From an uncultured Eubacteriales bacterium (GTDB taxonomy: Bacteria > Bacillota > Clostridia > Christensenellales > Borkfalkiaceae): a DNA stretch of 38,465 nt. The stretch covers positions 1 to 38,465 of the forward strand of contig CABQND010000014.1 of assembly GCA_902465495.1 (NCBI GenBank), in the 5' to 3' direction. How positions within the stretch are numbered: the stretch's first letter is position 1; every line of letters begins with the position of its first letter. Below, piece by piece: positions 24,997-31,975 of this stretch. The notes beneath the pieces were generated by a model. It searched no databases. It saw nothing but the letters and a program-made list of their open reading frames with translations, and was not told where the DNA came from. Position numbers and translations under genes: made by a program.

Positions 24997-26471
24997 GTAT
25001 CGCACTATTTCACTTCCATGTTACCCAGATAAAACGCAGTGCAGGGCAATCCGCTGTTGCGTCCGCTGCTTACCGATCCGGCGAAAAGCTGCACAGCGAG
25101 TATTACGGGGAGGACAGCGACTACACCCGGAAAGGCGGTGTGATCTGTTCTGAAATCCTGCTGCCGCCCCACGCTCCGCTTTCCTTCGCAGACCGACAAA
25201 CCCTGTGGAACGAGGTGGAAAGGGCAGAACGGGGCAAGAAAGCCCAGCTTGCATACAGTTTTGACATTGCCTTGCAGAACGAGTTTTCCATGGAGGAGAA
25301 CATCGGCCTTGCAAGGCAATTTTTATTGGAGCAGTTTGTGAGCCGGGGGATGGTGGTGGATTTCTCTGTTCATGCCCCCGACAAGGAGGACAGCGGCATT
25401 GCCAACCCGCATTTTCATGTCATGTGTCCCATCCGTCCCCTGTTGCCGGACGGGAAATGGGGCAGCAAGCAGCGGCGGGAATATCTCTTGGATGAAAACG
25501 GGGAGCGCATATGGGATGAAGCAGGAAACTATGTGTTCAACGCTGTCCCCACCACGGACTGGGGCAAACCGGAAACGCTGGAACATTGGCGGGAACAGTG
25601 GGCGGCAATGTGCAATGCCCGGTTTGCCGAGAAAGGGCTGGACTGCCGCATCGACCATCGCAGCTACGAGCGTCAGGGCATGGAGCAGCTGCCTACTGTC
25701 CATGAGGGTCCAGCGATCCGCCAGATGGAGGCCAGAGGTATTCGTACTGATAAGGGCGATTTCAACCGCTGGGTCAAGGCGACCAATGCGTTGATCGGCA
25801 ATTTGAAAAAGAAAATTACGGCGCTGCTTGACTGGCTGAAAGAAGCACATGAGGAATTGAGCAAACCGCAAGCACCCAATCTGGCGCAGCTGCTCAGCGA
25901 GTATTACACCAGCCGCAGCGCAGGAGCATGGAGTCGGAAAGCGAAAATCGGCAATCTCAAAGAGTTCAATGAGATTTGCAATTATCTCATGCAGAACGAT
26001 TTGACAACGCCGGAACAGTTGCAGGAGCGTGTATCTGCGCTGAGTGACCGCATTGACGTTTTGAAAAGCGCCCTGTCTGACAAATCTGACCGCATGAAGG
26101 AGCTGGACGAGCTTCTCCGCATGGTGCAGTTTTACGCTGACGGAAAGCCTGTTGCTGACAAGCTGGCAGCCATCAAATGGAAAGGCAGGCGTGAGCAATT
26201 CATGTCTGAAAATGAAAATGCACTCCGCCTGTATCACATGGCAGAGCGCAAATTAAAGCCGCATTTTAAGAATGGAAAATTGCCGGTCACTGCATGGCGC
26301 AAAGAGCATGACCGTCTGGAACAGGAATACGCAACCGGACAGGCAGAGCTTTCCCCCATCTATGCGGAGGTGAAAAAACTCTGGCAGATCAAATACAAGG
26401 TAGAAGAGGTTGTTCGTGCGCAGGAAAATCCCGAGCAGAGCCGCAAAAAACAGCATCAGATTGACCATTAA
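24993..26471 (+). CDS. MobA/MobL (MOBQ) relaxase with ATA start codon
   Basis: 492 aa if translation starts at the ATA at 24993. The frame from there reads SIALFHFHVTQIKRSAGQSA then VASAAYRSGEKLHSEYYGED, the conserved N-terminus of MobA/MobL relaxases with the catalytic Tyr27 (25071-25073). The HxH metal motif is NPHFHVMCPIRPLL. The C-terminal half is helical (WLKEAHEELSKPQAP, LQERVSALSDRIDVLKSALS). The first conventional start in this frame is GTG at 25140, which would lose the catalytic tyrosine and motif I. No ATG, GTG or TTG lies between the preceding in-frame stop (24969-24971) and the tyrosine, yet AAAGGAAAGGG is ideally placed before the ATA. It should nick the oriT at 24409-24419, if translated. 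Confidence 0.85.
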   Translation: MSIALFHFHVTQIKRSAGQSAVASAAYRSGEKLHSEYYGEDSDYTRKGGVICSEILLPPHAPLSFADRQTLWNEVERAERGKKAQLAYSFDIALQNEFSMEENIGLARQFLLEQFVSRGMVVDFSVHAPDKEDSGIANPHFHVMCPIRPLLPDGKWGSKQRREYLLDENGERIWDEAGNYVFNAVPTTDWGKPETLEHWREQWAAMCNARFAEKGLDCRIDHRSYERQGMEQLPTVHEGPAIRQMEARGIRTDKGDFNRWVKATNALIGNLKKKITALLDWLKEAHEELSKPQAPNLAQLLSEYYTSRSAGAWSRKAKIGNLKEFNEICNYLMQNDLTTPEQLQERVSALSDRIDVLKSALSDKSDRMKELDELLRMVQFYADGKPVADKLAAIKWKGRREQFMSENENALRLYHMAERKLKPHFKNGKLPVTAWRKEHDRLEQEYATGQAELSPIYAEVKKLWQIKYKVEEVVRAQENPEQSRKKQHQIDH

Positions 26472-26485
26472 GGAGGATTTCAAAA

Positions 26486-27106
26486 ATGAAACGCAACTGG
26501 AAAGAGGATCACAACCTCATAAGGAAACTTGCAAAAATACTTCTCGGAGATACGCTGCCCAATGGTAAGCCTGTAAGTTCAATCATATTGCTTGATGATA
26601 CTTCACGGGCTGAATTGCAGCGGTGGGCAAATATGAGTGATGCGGAATTTGCGGCCGCACAACTCAGTGGTGATTCCATCCACATTGATGTGGATGATGC
26701 CATCAGACAACTGGAAGAAAAATATGCCCTTGCCCCACAGTTACTCGATGATTTGCTTTCGGTTTTTGATGCAGACGATTTGGATTTTTGGGAAGAAATC
26801 AGTCAATGGGAAGATTCTGACCATGACGAGCCAACGGAATATTTTTTCTCCAATCCTGACCCCTATTTCAAGCCCGACCCACTGCCGCCTGACCGCCCCA
26901 GACACAATTTCTGGTTTGACGAAACTGGACATATCCGTGTGAAAAATCCATCTGCGTTCTGGCTGCCGGAGTTCACTTTACAGCGTGAGATCAGCGGCAC
27001 CATTTATACCATCACGGGCAGCTATGACGGAACAGAAACGCTGGATAGAAAGATGGAGCGCATTTTGACAGAAAAGTTTACAGAAAATACGGAGGATGAT
27101 GAATGA
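26486..27106 (+). CDS. Element protein with TnpW-like C-terminus
   Basis: 206 aa, AAGGAGG before ATG at 26486, 14 bp after the relaxase stop. The N-terminal half is acidic and helical (SSIILLDDTSRAELQRWANM, LEEKYALAPQLLDDLLSVFD), the middle rich in Pro and Asp (NPDPYFKPDPLPPDRPRHNF). The last 45 residues (REISGTIYTITGSYDGTETL then DRKMERILTEKF) resemble the short TnpW family found beside recombinases of Tn4451-like elements. Function is unknown; position between relaxase and recombinase fits a role in transfer or excision. It overlaps the frame leading into the recombinase by a few bases. Confidence 0.65.
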   Translation: MKRNWKEDHNLIRKLAKILLGDTLPNGKPVSSIILLDDTSRAELQRWANMSDAEFAAAQLSGDSIHIDVDDAIRQLEEKYALAPQLLDDLLSVFDADDLDFWEEISQWEDSDHDEPTEYFFSNPDPYFKPDPLPPDRPRHNFWFDETGHIRVKNPSAFWLPEFTLQREISGTIYTITGSYDGTETLDRKMERILTEKFTENTEDDE

Positions 27107-27183
27107 CAAATACCGGGAATCTTGGTACAATAGAAGTAACCAATCCTGTACTGACAGTTGCCCCTTTGAAGGAGGATACAGAA

Positions 27184-28821
27184 ATGTTACGGGCAACTGA
27201 TAAAATCACCGCACTTTATTGCCGCCTCTCCCAAGAGGATGCCAACGAGGGCGACAGTAATTCCATCACCAATCAAAAGGACATCCTGCTCCGATACGCA
27301 AAAGAGCACCGTTTCCCGAATCCAACATTTTTTGTGGATGACGGATACAGCGGCACAAACTATGACCGACCCGGATTTCAGCAGATGCTGTCAGAAATTG
27401 AGGCGGGAAAAGTGGCTGTTGTGCTGTCGAAAGACCTATCCCGGCTGGGTCGAAATTCCTCACTGACGGGCCTGTATATCAACTTCACTTTTCCGAAATA
27501 TGGTGTGCGCTATATCGCCATCAACGACCACTTTGACACCATTGACCCCAACAGTACCGACAACGATGTTGCGGGAATCAAAAACTGGTTCAATGAGTTT
27601 TTTGCCAAGGATACCAGCCGCAAGATTCGTGCGGTACAGAAGGCCAAGGGCGAGCAGGGCATCCCGCTGACAACCAATGTCCCCTTTGGCTACCGCAAAG
27701 ACCCGGAGAATCGAACAAAGTGGGTTGTGGACGAGGCAGCCGCTTTTGTGGTCAAGTGTATCTTTAAGCTGTGTATGGAAGGCCGAGGGCCGATGCAAAT
27801 CGCCAAACTCTTGCAGGCGGAACAGGTGCTCAACCCTACTGCCTATAAACGGAGAGAGGGCATTAGCACCCCAAGTGCTGAAACCGCTGATCCGTACCAC
27901 TGGAACCCCAATACCGTTGTTCATATTCTGGAACGACGGGAATACACGGGCTGTACGGTTAATTTCAAGACCTACACCAACTCCATCTGGGACAAGAAGC
28001 AGCGGGAAACGCCCATTGAGAAGCAGGCGGTATTCTACAACACCCATCCGGCTATCATTGAGCAGGAAGTCTTTGACAAGGTGCAGGAAATCCGCAAGCA
28101 GCGCCACCGAAGGACAAAAACAGGAAAAAGCAGCCTGTTCTCCGGCATGGTTTACTGTGCTGATTGCGGGGCAAAAATGCGCTACTGCACCACCAACTAC
28201 TTTGAGAAGCGGCAAGACCATTTTGTATGCGCCAGCTACCGCAGCAACACGGGAACCTGTTCAGCTCACTTCATCCGGGCGGTTGTACTGGAAGAATTGG
28301 TCTGGATGCACATGAAAACGGTTATCTCCTATGTAACCCGGCATGAAGCCCATTTTCGGACAGTTATGGAGCATAGACTTCGGCTGTCCAGCGAAGAAGC
28401 TGTCCGGGGATACAAGAAGCGTCTGGCACAGGCAGAACGCCGTCTTGGGGAACTTGACCGGCTGTTCATCCGTATCTATGAGGATAATGTGGCCGGGAAA
28501 CTCTCTGATGAACGGTTTGCACTGATGAGCAAGACCTATGAGGACGAGCAGGAGCAGCTTAAAGCGGAAATCCAGACCTTGCAGCAGGAAATCAAAGTAC
28601 AGGAACGACAGATTGAAAATTTGGAGCAGTTCATCCAGCGGGTACACAAATACGAGGATTTGCAGGAAATGACCCCCTACGCCCTGCGGGAACTTGTCAA
28701 GGGCATCTACATCGAAGCGCCTGACAAGAGCAGCGGGAAGCGCAGACAGGGTATCCGCATCTCCTATGACCTTGTGGGCTTTATCCCCGTGGACGAACTG
28801 ATGAAACAGGAAACGGCATGA
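27184..28821 (+). CDS. Large serine recombinase (TnpX/TndX-like integrase)
   Basis: 545 aa from ATG at 27184, preceded by GAAGGAGG; a longer in-frame start at 27103 is less likely. The resolvase domain shows the nucleophile Ser16 in LYCRLSQEDANEGDS, then DDGYSGTNYDRPGFQQML and SKDLSRLGRNSSLTGLYI. A recombinase domain follows from about residue 165 (GIPLTTNVPFGYRKDPENRT, GRGPMQIAKLLQAEQVLNPT). A zinc ribbon (CADCGAKMRYC ... FVCASYRSNTGTCSAHFI) is near residues 325-365, then a coiled coil (KKRLAQAERRLGELDRL). The C-terminus (TPYALRELVKGIYIEAPDKS) matches DUF4368. It should integrate and excise the element using the ends at 16627 and 28888. At 545 aa it is shorter than TnpX (about 700 aa). Confidence 0.9.
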   Translation: MLRATDKITALYCRLSQEDANEGDSNSITNQKDILLRYAKEHRFPNPTFFVDDGYSGTNYDRPGFQQMLSEIEAGKVAVVLSKDLSRLGRNSSLTGLYINFTFPKYGVRYIAINDHFDTIDPNSTDNDVAGIKNWFNEFFAKDTSRKIRAVQKAKGEQGIPLTTNVPFGYRKDPENRTKWVVDEAAAFVVKCIFKLCMEGRGPMQIAKLLQAEQVLNPTAYKRREGISTPSAETADPYHWNPNTVVHILERREYTGCTVNFKTYTNSIWDKKQRETPIEKQAVFYNTHPAIIEQEVFDKVQEIRKQRHRRTKTGKSSLFSGMVYCADCGAKMRYCTTNYFEKRQDHFVCASYRSNTGTCSAHFIRAVVLEELVWMHMKTVISYVTRHEAHFRTVMEHRLRLSSEEAVRGYKKRLAQAERRLGELDRLFIRIYEDNVAGKLSDERFALMSKTYEDEQEQLKAEIQTLQQEIKVQERQIENLEQFIQRVHKYEDLQEMTPYALRELVKGIYIEAPDKSSGKRRQGIRISYDLVGFIPVDELMKQETA

Positions 28822-28840
28822 CCGAAGCCATGCCGTTCCT
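28808..28840 (+). terminator. Hairpin over the recombinase stop codon
   Basis: AACGGCATG (28812-28820) pairs with CATGCCGTT (28829-28837), extended by AGG/CCT, and overlaps the stop TGA at 28819-28821. A clear U-tract is lacking (CCTGCAAAAAG follows), so termination strength is uncertain. Confidence 0.5.
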
Positions 28841-28852
28841 GCAAAAAGCAAT

Positions 28853-28888
28853 ATTACTTTCTTATGCCCCCCGGCCATTTGCGAGGGG
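28853..28888 (-). repeat. Right terminal inverted repeat of the element
   Basis: Read inward on the minus strand, it starts CCCCTCGC and ends TAAGAAAGTAAT, with 26 of 36 positions equal to the left repeat and no gaps. Joining right and left ends over a shared AT gives GCGAGGGGATCCCCTCGC, an 18-bp perfect palindrome, the expected centre of a circular attachment site. Confidence 0.75.
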
Positions 28889-28898
28889 ATATGTTTCT

Positions 28899-29177
28899 TT
28901 ACTGTGCTTTGCTGTAAACGCTGACTTGTTTTTTGTCTTTGCCCAGTCTTTCAAAGCGAACTACGCCGTCGGTAAGAGCGAAAAGAGTATCGTCTTTGCC
29001 GATGCCGACGTTGTTGCCGGGATGGAACTTCGTGCCGCGCTGACGAACGAGAATGTTGCCCGCGAGCACTTCCTGCCCGTCCGAACGTTTCACGCCAAGG
29101 CGTTTTGCCTCACTGTCACGACCGTTGTGCGAGGAGCCGGTTCCCTTTTTATGAGCAAATAAACTGATGAAAATCAT
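28899..29177 (-). CDS. rpmA: 50S ribosomal protein L27 with cleavable N-terminus
   Basis: 92 aa. The sequence MIFISLF-AHKKGTGSSHNGRDSEAKRLGVKR is the L27 signature with a short Firmicutes-type leader that ends in F before AHKK, where the Prp protease cuts in this phylum (established for Staphylococcus aureus). Further core motifs are GNILVRQRGTKFHPGNNVGIGKDDTLFA. AGGAGG precedes ATG. It lies 22 bp after rplU. The prp (ysxB) gene that usually sits between rplU and rpmA is absent here. The element's right end begins 11 bp past the stop. Confidence 0.97.
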   Translation of the reverse strand: MIFISLFAHKKGTGSSHNGRDSEAKRLGVKRSDGQEVLAGNILVRQRGTKFHPGNNVGIGKDDTLFALTDGVVRFERLGKDKKQVSVYSKAQ

Positions 29178-29199
29178 TTATTTATCCTCCTATGATTGG

Positions 29200-29505
29200 T
29201 TACAGCGAGATCTTTTCGATCTTGACTGCGGTAAAGGGCTGACGATGGCCCTGCTTTTTGCGCTCGTTCTTCTTCGGCTTGTACTTGAACACGACGATTT
29301 TCTTGAACTTGTCCTGCGCTTCCACTTTGCCCGAAACCTTTGCATTCGCGACGTCCGCACCTGCTTTGATCCCGTTTTCATCCGAAACCATCACAACTTT
29401 GAACTCGACCGATGCGCCGACTTCCGCTTTGAGTTTTTCGACCCTCACGACGTCGCCTTCGCAAACTTTATACTGTTTGCTGCCGTTCTCGATAATTGCG
29501 TACAA
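29200..29505 (-). CDS. rplU: 50S ribosomal protein L21
   Basis: 101 aa. MYAIIENGSKQYKVCEGDVV is the L21 N-terminus and KKNERKKQGHRQPFTAVKIE the C-terminal signature. The start codon is TTG at 29503-29505, preceded by GAGGAGG. The protein binds 23S rRNA in the large subunit. It is the first gene of the rplU-rpmA unit, with a structured leader and consensus-like promoter upstream. Confidence 0.97.
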   Translation of the reverse strand: MYAIIENGSKQYKVCEGDVVRVEKLKAEVGASVEFKVVMVSDENGIKAGADVANAKVSGKVEAQDKFKKIVVFKYKPKKNERKKQGHRQPFTAVKIEKISL

Positions 29506-29595
29506 AATTTTTTACCTCCTCTTTCCAGTCTCGCCGTATGCCAAGGCGGTGCGATACGCACGCTTATAAAGCCCGCTCCGAGCGGCTCGTGTGTT
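29506..29595 (-). promoter_or_regulatory. rplU leader RNA, candidate L21 leader
   Basis: Between the promoter and the TTG start, the minus strand carries three small hairpins: CCGCTCGGAGCGG, GTGCGTATCGCAC and CGCC/GGCG around TTGGCATA, ending in the AGGAGG site. L21 leaders in Firmicutes are known cis elements upstream of rplU for autoregulation. I cannot confirm the covariance match. Confidence 0.5.
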
Positions 29596-29624
29596 ATATT
29601 AACATACGCGCGAGGCGTTGTCAA
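29596..29624 (-). promoter_or_regulatory. Sigma-A promoter of rplU-rpmA
   Basis: On the minus strand TTGACA (29619-29624) and TAATAT (29596-29601) with 17-bp spacing. It is followed by the structured leader and rplU. Confidence 0.8.
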
Positions 29625-29723
29625 GCATTTTTAAACTTGCAACTATAAAAAACACTGCCTTTCCTGCGCATAATTATGAATTTCGGACACATACTGTGAA
29701 AAAGACCTTGGGAGGTTTTCATC

Positions 29724-30161
29724 ATGGACGGAAAAAAAGAAGAAGAACTTTTGGCGGAGATTTACAGGAATGCGCATTATGCGCTCACTTCCATCGCCGA
29801 TATTTTGCCCGAAACGGAAGATGAACCGCTTCGCGGCGAACTCAAAACCATGCACGACGAATATGAACGTATTTCAGGCGAAGCGGCCCGCTGTGCCCGC
29901 GAGCGCGGCATCGAACTGAAAGAACCCAACGCTTTTAAGCGTGCGATGATGTGGGGTTCAATTAAAATGAGCACCATGAAAGACGATTCGCGCGCGCACA
30001 TTGCGGAAATGATGACGCAAGGAACGGTAATGGGCATCACAGCGCTTACGCGTTCCATCCGTGACTGCGAAAACGGATGCGATCCTGCGATCATGAAGAT
30101 CGCCGAAGACCTTTTACATGTCGAGCAAAGAAGTGAAGATATGTTCAAATCCTATCTCTGA
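29724..30161 (+). CDS. Small helical protein of unknown function
   Basis: 145 aa, GGGAGG before ATG. The sequence is almost fully helical and lacks membrane segments: EEELLAEIYRNAHYALTSIADIL, GELKTMHDEYERISGEAARC, AHIAEMMTQGTVMGITALTRSI, CDPAIMKIAEDLLHVEQRSE. The pattern of four long amphipathic helices with scattered Glu and His resembles a four-helix bundle, possibly ferritin-like, but I see no clear EXXH pair. It is a single gene followed by its own terminator. I do not recognise the family with confidence. Confidence 0.75.
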   Translation: MDGKKEEELLAEIYRNAHYALTSIADILPETEDEPLRGELKTMHDEYERISGEAARCARERGIELKEPNAFKRAMMWGSIKMSTMKDDSRAHIAEMMTQGTVMGITALTRSIRDCENGCDPAIMKIAEDLLHVEQRSEDMFKSYL

Positions 30162-30174
30162 TTTTAAAATAAGC

Positions 30175-30207
30175 GCCGCCCGCAACAATGCGGGCGGGCA
30201 CTTTTTA
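30175..30207. terminator. Bidirectional terminator between convergent genes
   Basis: CCGCCCGCA (30176-30184) pairs with TGCGGGCGG (30189-30197), followed by CACTTTTTATT on the plus strand. On the minus strand GCTTATTTTAAA follows. It sits between the convergent helical-protein gene and glmS and can end both. Confidence 0.8.
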
Positions 30208-31974
30208 TTCAACCGTCACCGATTTGGCGAGATTGCGCGGCTTATCGGGATCGTACCCGCGCAAGGCACACATGCGCAGAGCAAAATACTGCAACGGTAT
30301 AACGGCAATGATCGGCATAAGCGCCTCGCATACCGCCGGCAAACGGCACTTAAAATCCGCACAGCTCTCCGTAATCGCCTCACATTGTGAGAAAAGCGCG
30401 GTATACGCACCCCGCGAACGGACTTCTTCGAGAGCGTTTTCTGTTTTTCGGAAAAGATCCGCGCGCGTTGCCACGGCGAGCACGGGAAACCCCTCCTCGA
30501 TCAGCGCGAGTGTGCCGTGTTTCAGCTCGCCCGCCGCGTACCCTTCCGCAAACACATAGGCGATCTCTTTCACTTTCAAAGCCCCTTCCGCTGCGGTACG
30601 CACGTCGGCGTCGCGACCAAGAAAATACATACCGTGCGCGCTCTGCAACCGTTGTGCGAGTGCATCCATCGCGGAAAACGTACCAAACGCCGCCGTCGCT
30701 GCGGCGGGAAGAGCGGAAAGCTCTGCCATATAAGCGGGATAACGGGTATATCTGAAAAAACAGAGCTGAGCAGCAATGTAGTACAGACATAGGAGCTGGC
30801 AGTTATAGCTTTTGGTCGCGGCGACGGCGATCTCGGGGCCCGCGCGCATCGCGACCGAAAAATCGGCAAGCGAAGCAAGGGAAGAACGCGCTACATTGGT
30901 GACCGCCAAGATATATGCTCCCCGCGAACGAGCAAGCCGCACCGCTTCCAGCGTATCCGCCGTTTCGCCGCTCTGCGAAACGGCGATGACCAGATCTCCC
31001 TCTCCCACCAACGGATCACGGTACCGAAATTCGGACGACGTATGACACAAAACGGGAATTTTTACTTCACGTTCCACCGCATCTTTGAAAGCAAGTGCGG
31101 CATGGAATGCCGTTCCGCAAGCGACGGCAAACACCTTTCCCGCACTGCGCAAAGCGCGTGCGCAGGGTGCAAAATCCGTTCGGCGCAAAGCCGCAAGCGT
31201 ATCGGTAAGAGCGCGCGGAATATCGAAGATCTCTTCTTCCATGAAGGTGCCATGGCGCCGATCGCGCAACTTCTCCTGTTCGGTAACGGGTGTAAATTCA
31301 CGCTCCAAACGATTGCCCGCCCCGTCACAGAAGGTGATCTTCCCGCCTCGAACATGAATGAACTCTCCGTCGCGGGCGGCGGCGATTGCGTCTGCTTCCC
31401 CGCAAAGCGCGGGCGCGTCGCTGCAAACGTACAGAGCACCGCGCGCGACACCCGCAACGAGCGGACTGCGATACTTTGCGCAGACGATCTCTTCGGGGTG
31501 ATCTTCACACAGCACCGCGATCGCGTATGCTCCTTCCAGCCGCGCGCAAACCGACGAAACGGCGCTGAAAAAATCGCCTCGGTACGCCCTTGCAATGAGT
31601 TTGACGATCACTTCGCTGTCTGTTTCGGATAAAAAAGTCTCGCCCTCCCGCAACAGCTCGGCTTTCAGCGCCGCATAATTTTCAACAATGCCGTTGTGAA
31701 CAAGCGCAAACTTTCCGGCTATATGCGGATGCGCGTTTGCATCCGAGGGCGCACCGTGCGTCGCCCAGCGCGTATGGCCGATCCCCGTTCTTCCCTCGAA
31801 CGGTTCGCCGGCAAGGTTTTTGACTCCGCCCTTTTTTTTGCGCACAGAAAAGCCCTTTTCGGAGAGAAGTGCAATGCCCGCAGAATCGTAACCTCGGTAT
31901 TCCAACCTTCCGAGCGCGCTCAGGATTTTGGAATAGCAATTTTCTTTTGCGACGAGACCGACTATGCCGCACAT
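30205..31974 (-). CDS. glmS: Glutamine-fructose-6-phosphate aminotransferase
   Basis: 589 aa from ATG at 31974, so that Cys2 is the N-terminal nucleophile of the glutaminase domain (MCGIVGLVAKENC). A longer frame to 32220 would mask Cys2 and is rejected. Glutaminase motifs are RLEYRGYDSAGIALL and GHTRWATHGAPSDANAHPH. Two SIS sugar isomerase domains follow (ACGTAFHAALAFKDAVEREV, SQSGETADTLEAVRLARSRG, KEIAYVFAEGYAAGELKHG), ending in the conserved PRNLAKSVTVE. It makes glucosamine-6-phosphate for cell wall precursors. It is one base downstream of the glmM stop (TGATATG), leaving no room for a glmS ribozyme leader. Confidence 0.97.
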   Translation of the reverse strand: MCGIVGLVAKENCYSKILSALGRLEYRGYDSAGIALLSEKGFSVRKKKGGVKNLAGEPFEGRTGIGHTRWATHGAPSDANAHPHIAGKFALVHNGIVENYAALKAELLREGETFLSETDSEVIVKLIARAYRGDFFSAVSSVCARLEGAYAIAVLCEDHPEEIVCAKYRSPLVAGVARGALYVCSDAPALCGEADAIAAARDGEFIHVRGGKITFCDGAGNRLEREFTPVTEQEKLRDRRHGTFMEEEIFDIPRALTDTLAALRRTDFAPCARALRSAGKVFAVACGTAFHAALAFKDAVEREVKIPVLCHTSSEFRYRDPLVGEGDLVIAVSQSGETADTLEAVRLARSRGAYILAVTNVARSSLASLADFSVAMRAGPEIAVAATKSYNCQLLCLYYIAAQLCFFRYTRYPAYMAELSALPAAATAAFGTFSAMDALAQRLQSAHGMYFLGRDADVRTAAEGALKVKEIAYVFAEGYAAGELKHGTLALIEEGFPVLAVATRADLFRKTENALEEVRSRGAYTALFSQCEAITESCADFKCRLPAVCEALMPIIAVIPLQYFALRMCALRGYDPDKPRNLAKSVTVE

Positions 31975-31975
31975 A

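Larger units (their letters stand above)
16627..28888 (+). mobile_element. 12.26-kb integrative mobilizable element
   Basis: The span contains a large serine recombinase at one end, an XRE regulator at the other, a resolvase, a relaxase with an RSF1010-like oriT, and a restriction-modification-like cassette. Its limits are set by imperfect inverted repeats at 16627-16662 and 28853-28888. It has no type IV secretion genes, so it should rely on a helper for conjugation. It lies between two convergent host genes, the small membrane protein gene and rpmA, and disrupts neither. A dinucleotide AT is found just outside both ends. Confidence 0.85.

Noticed and set aside
16627..28888. Full conjugative element
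   Set aside because: No type IV secretion genes (VirB4, VirD4-like coupling protein) are present. It has only mobilization functions.
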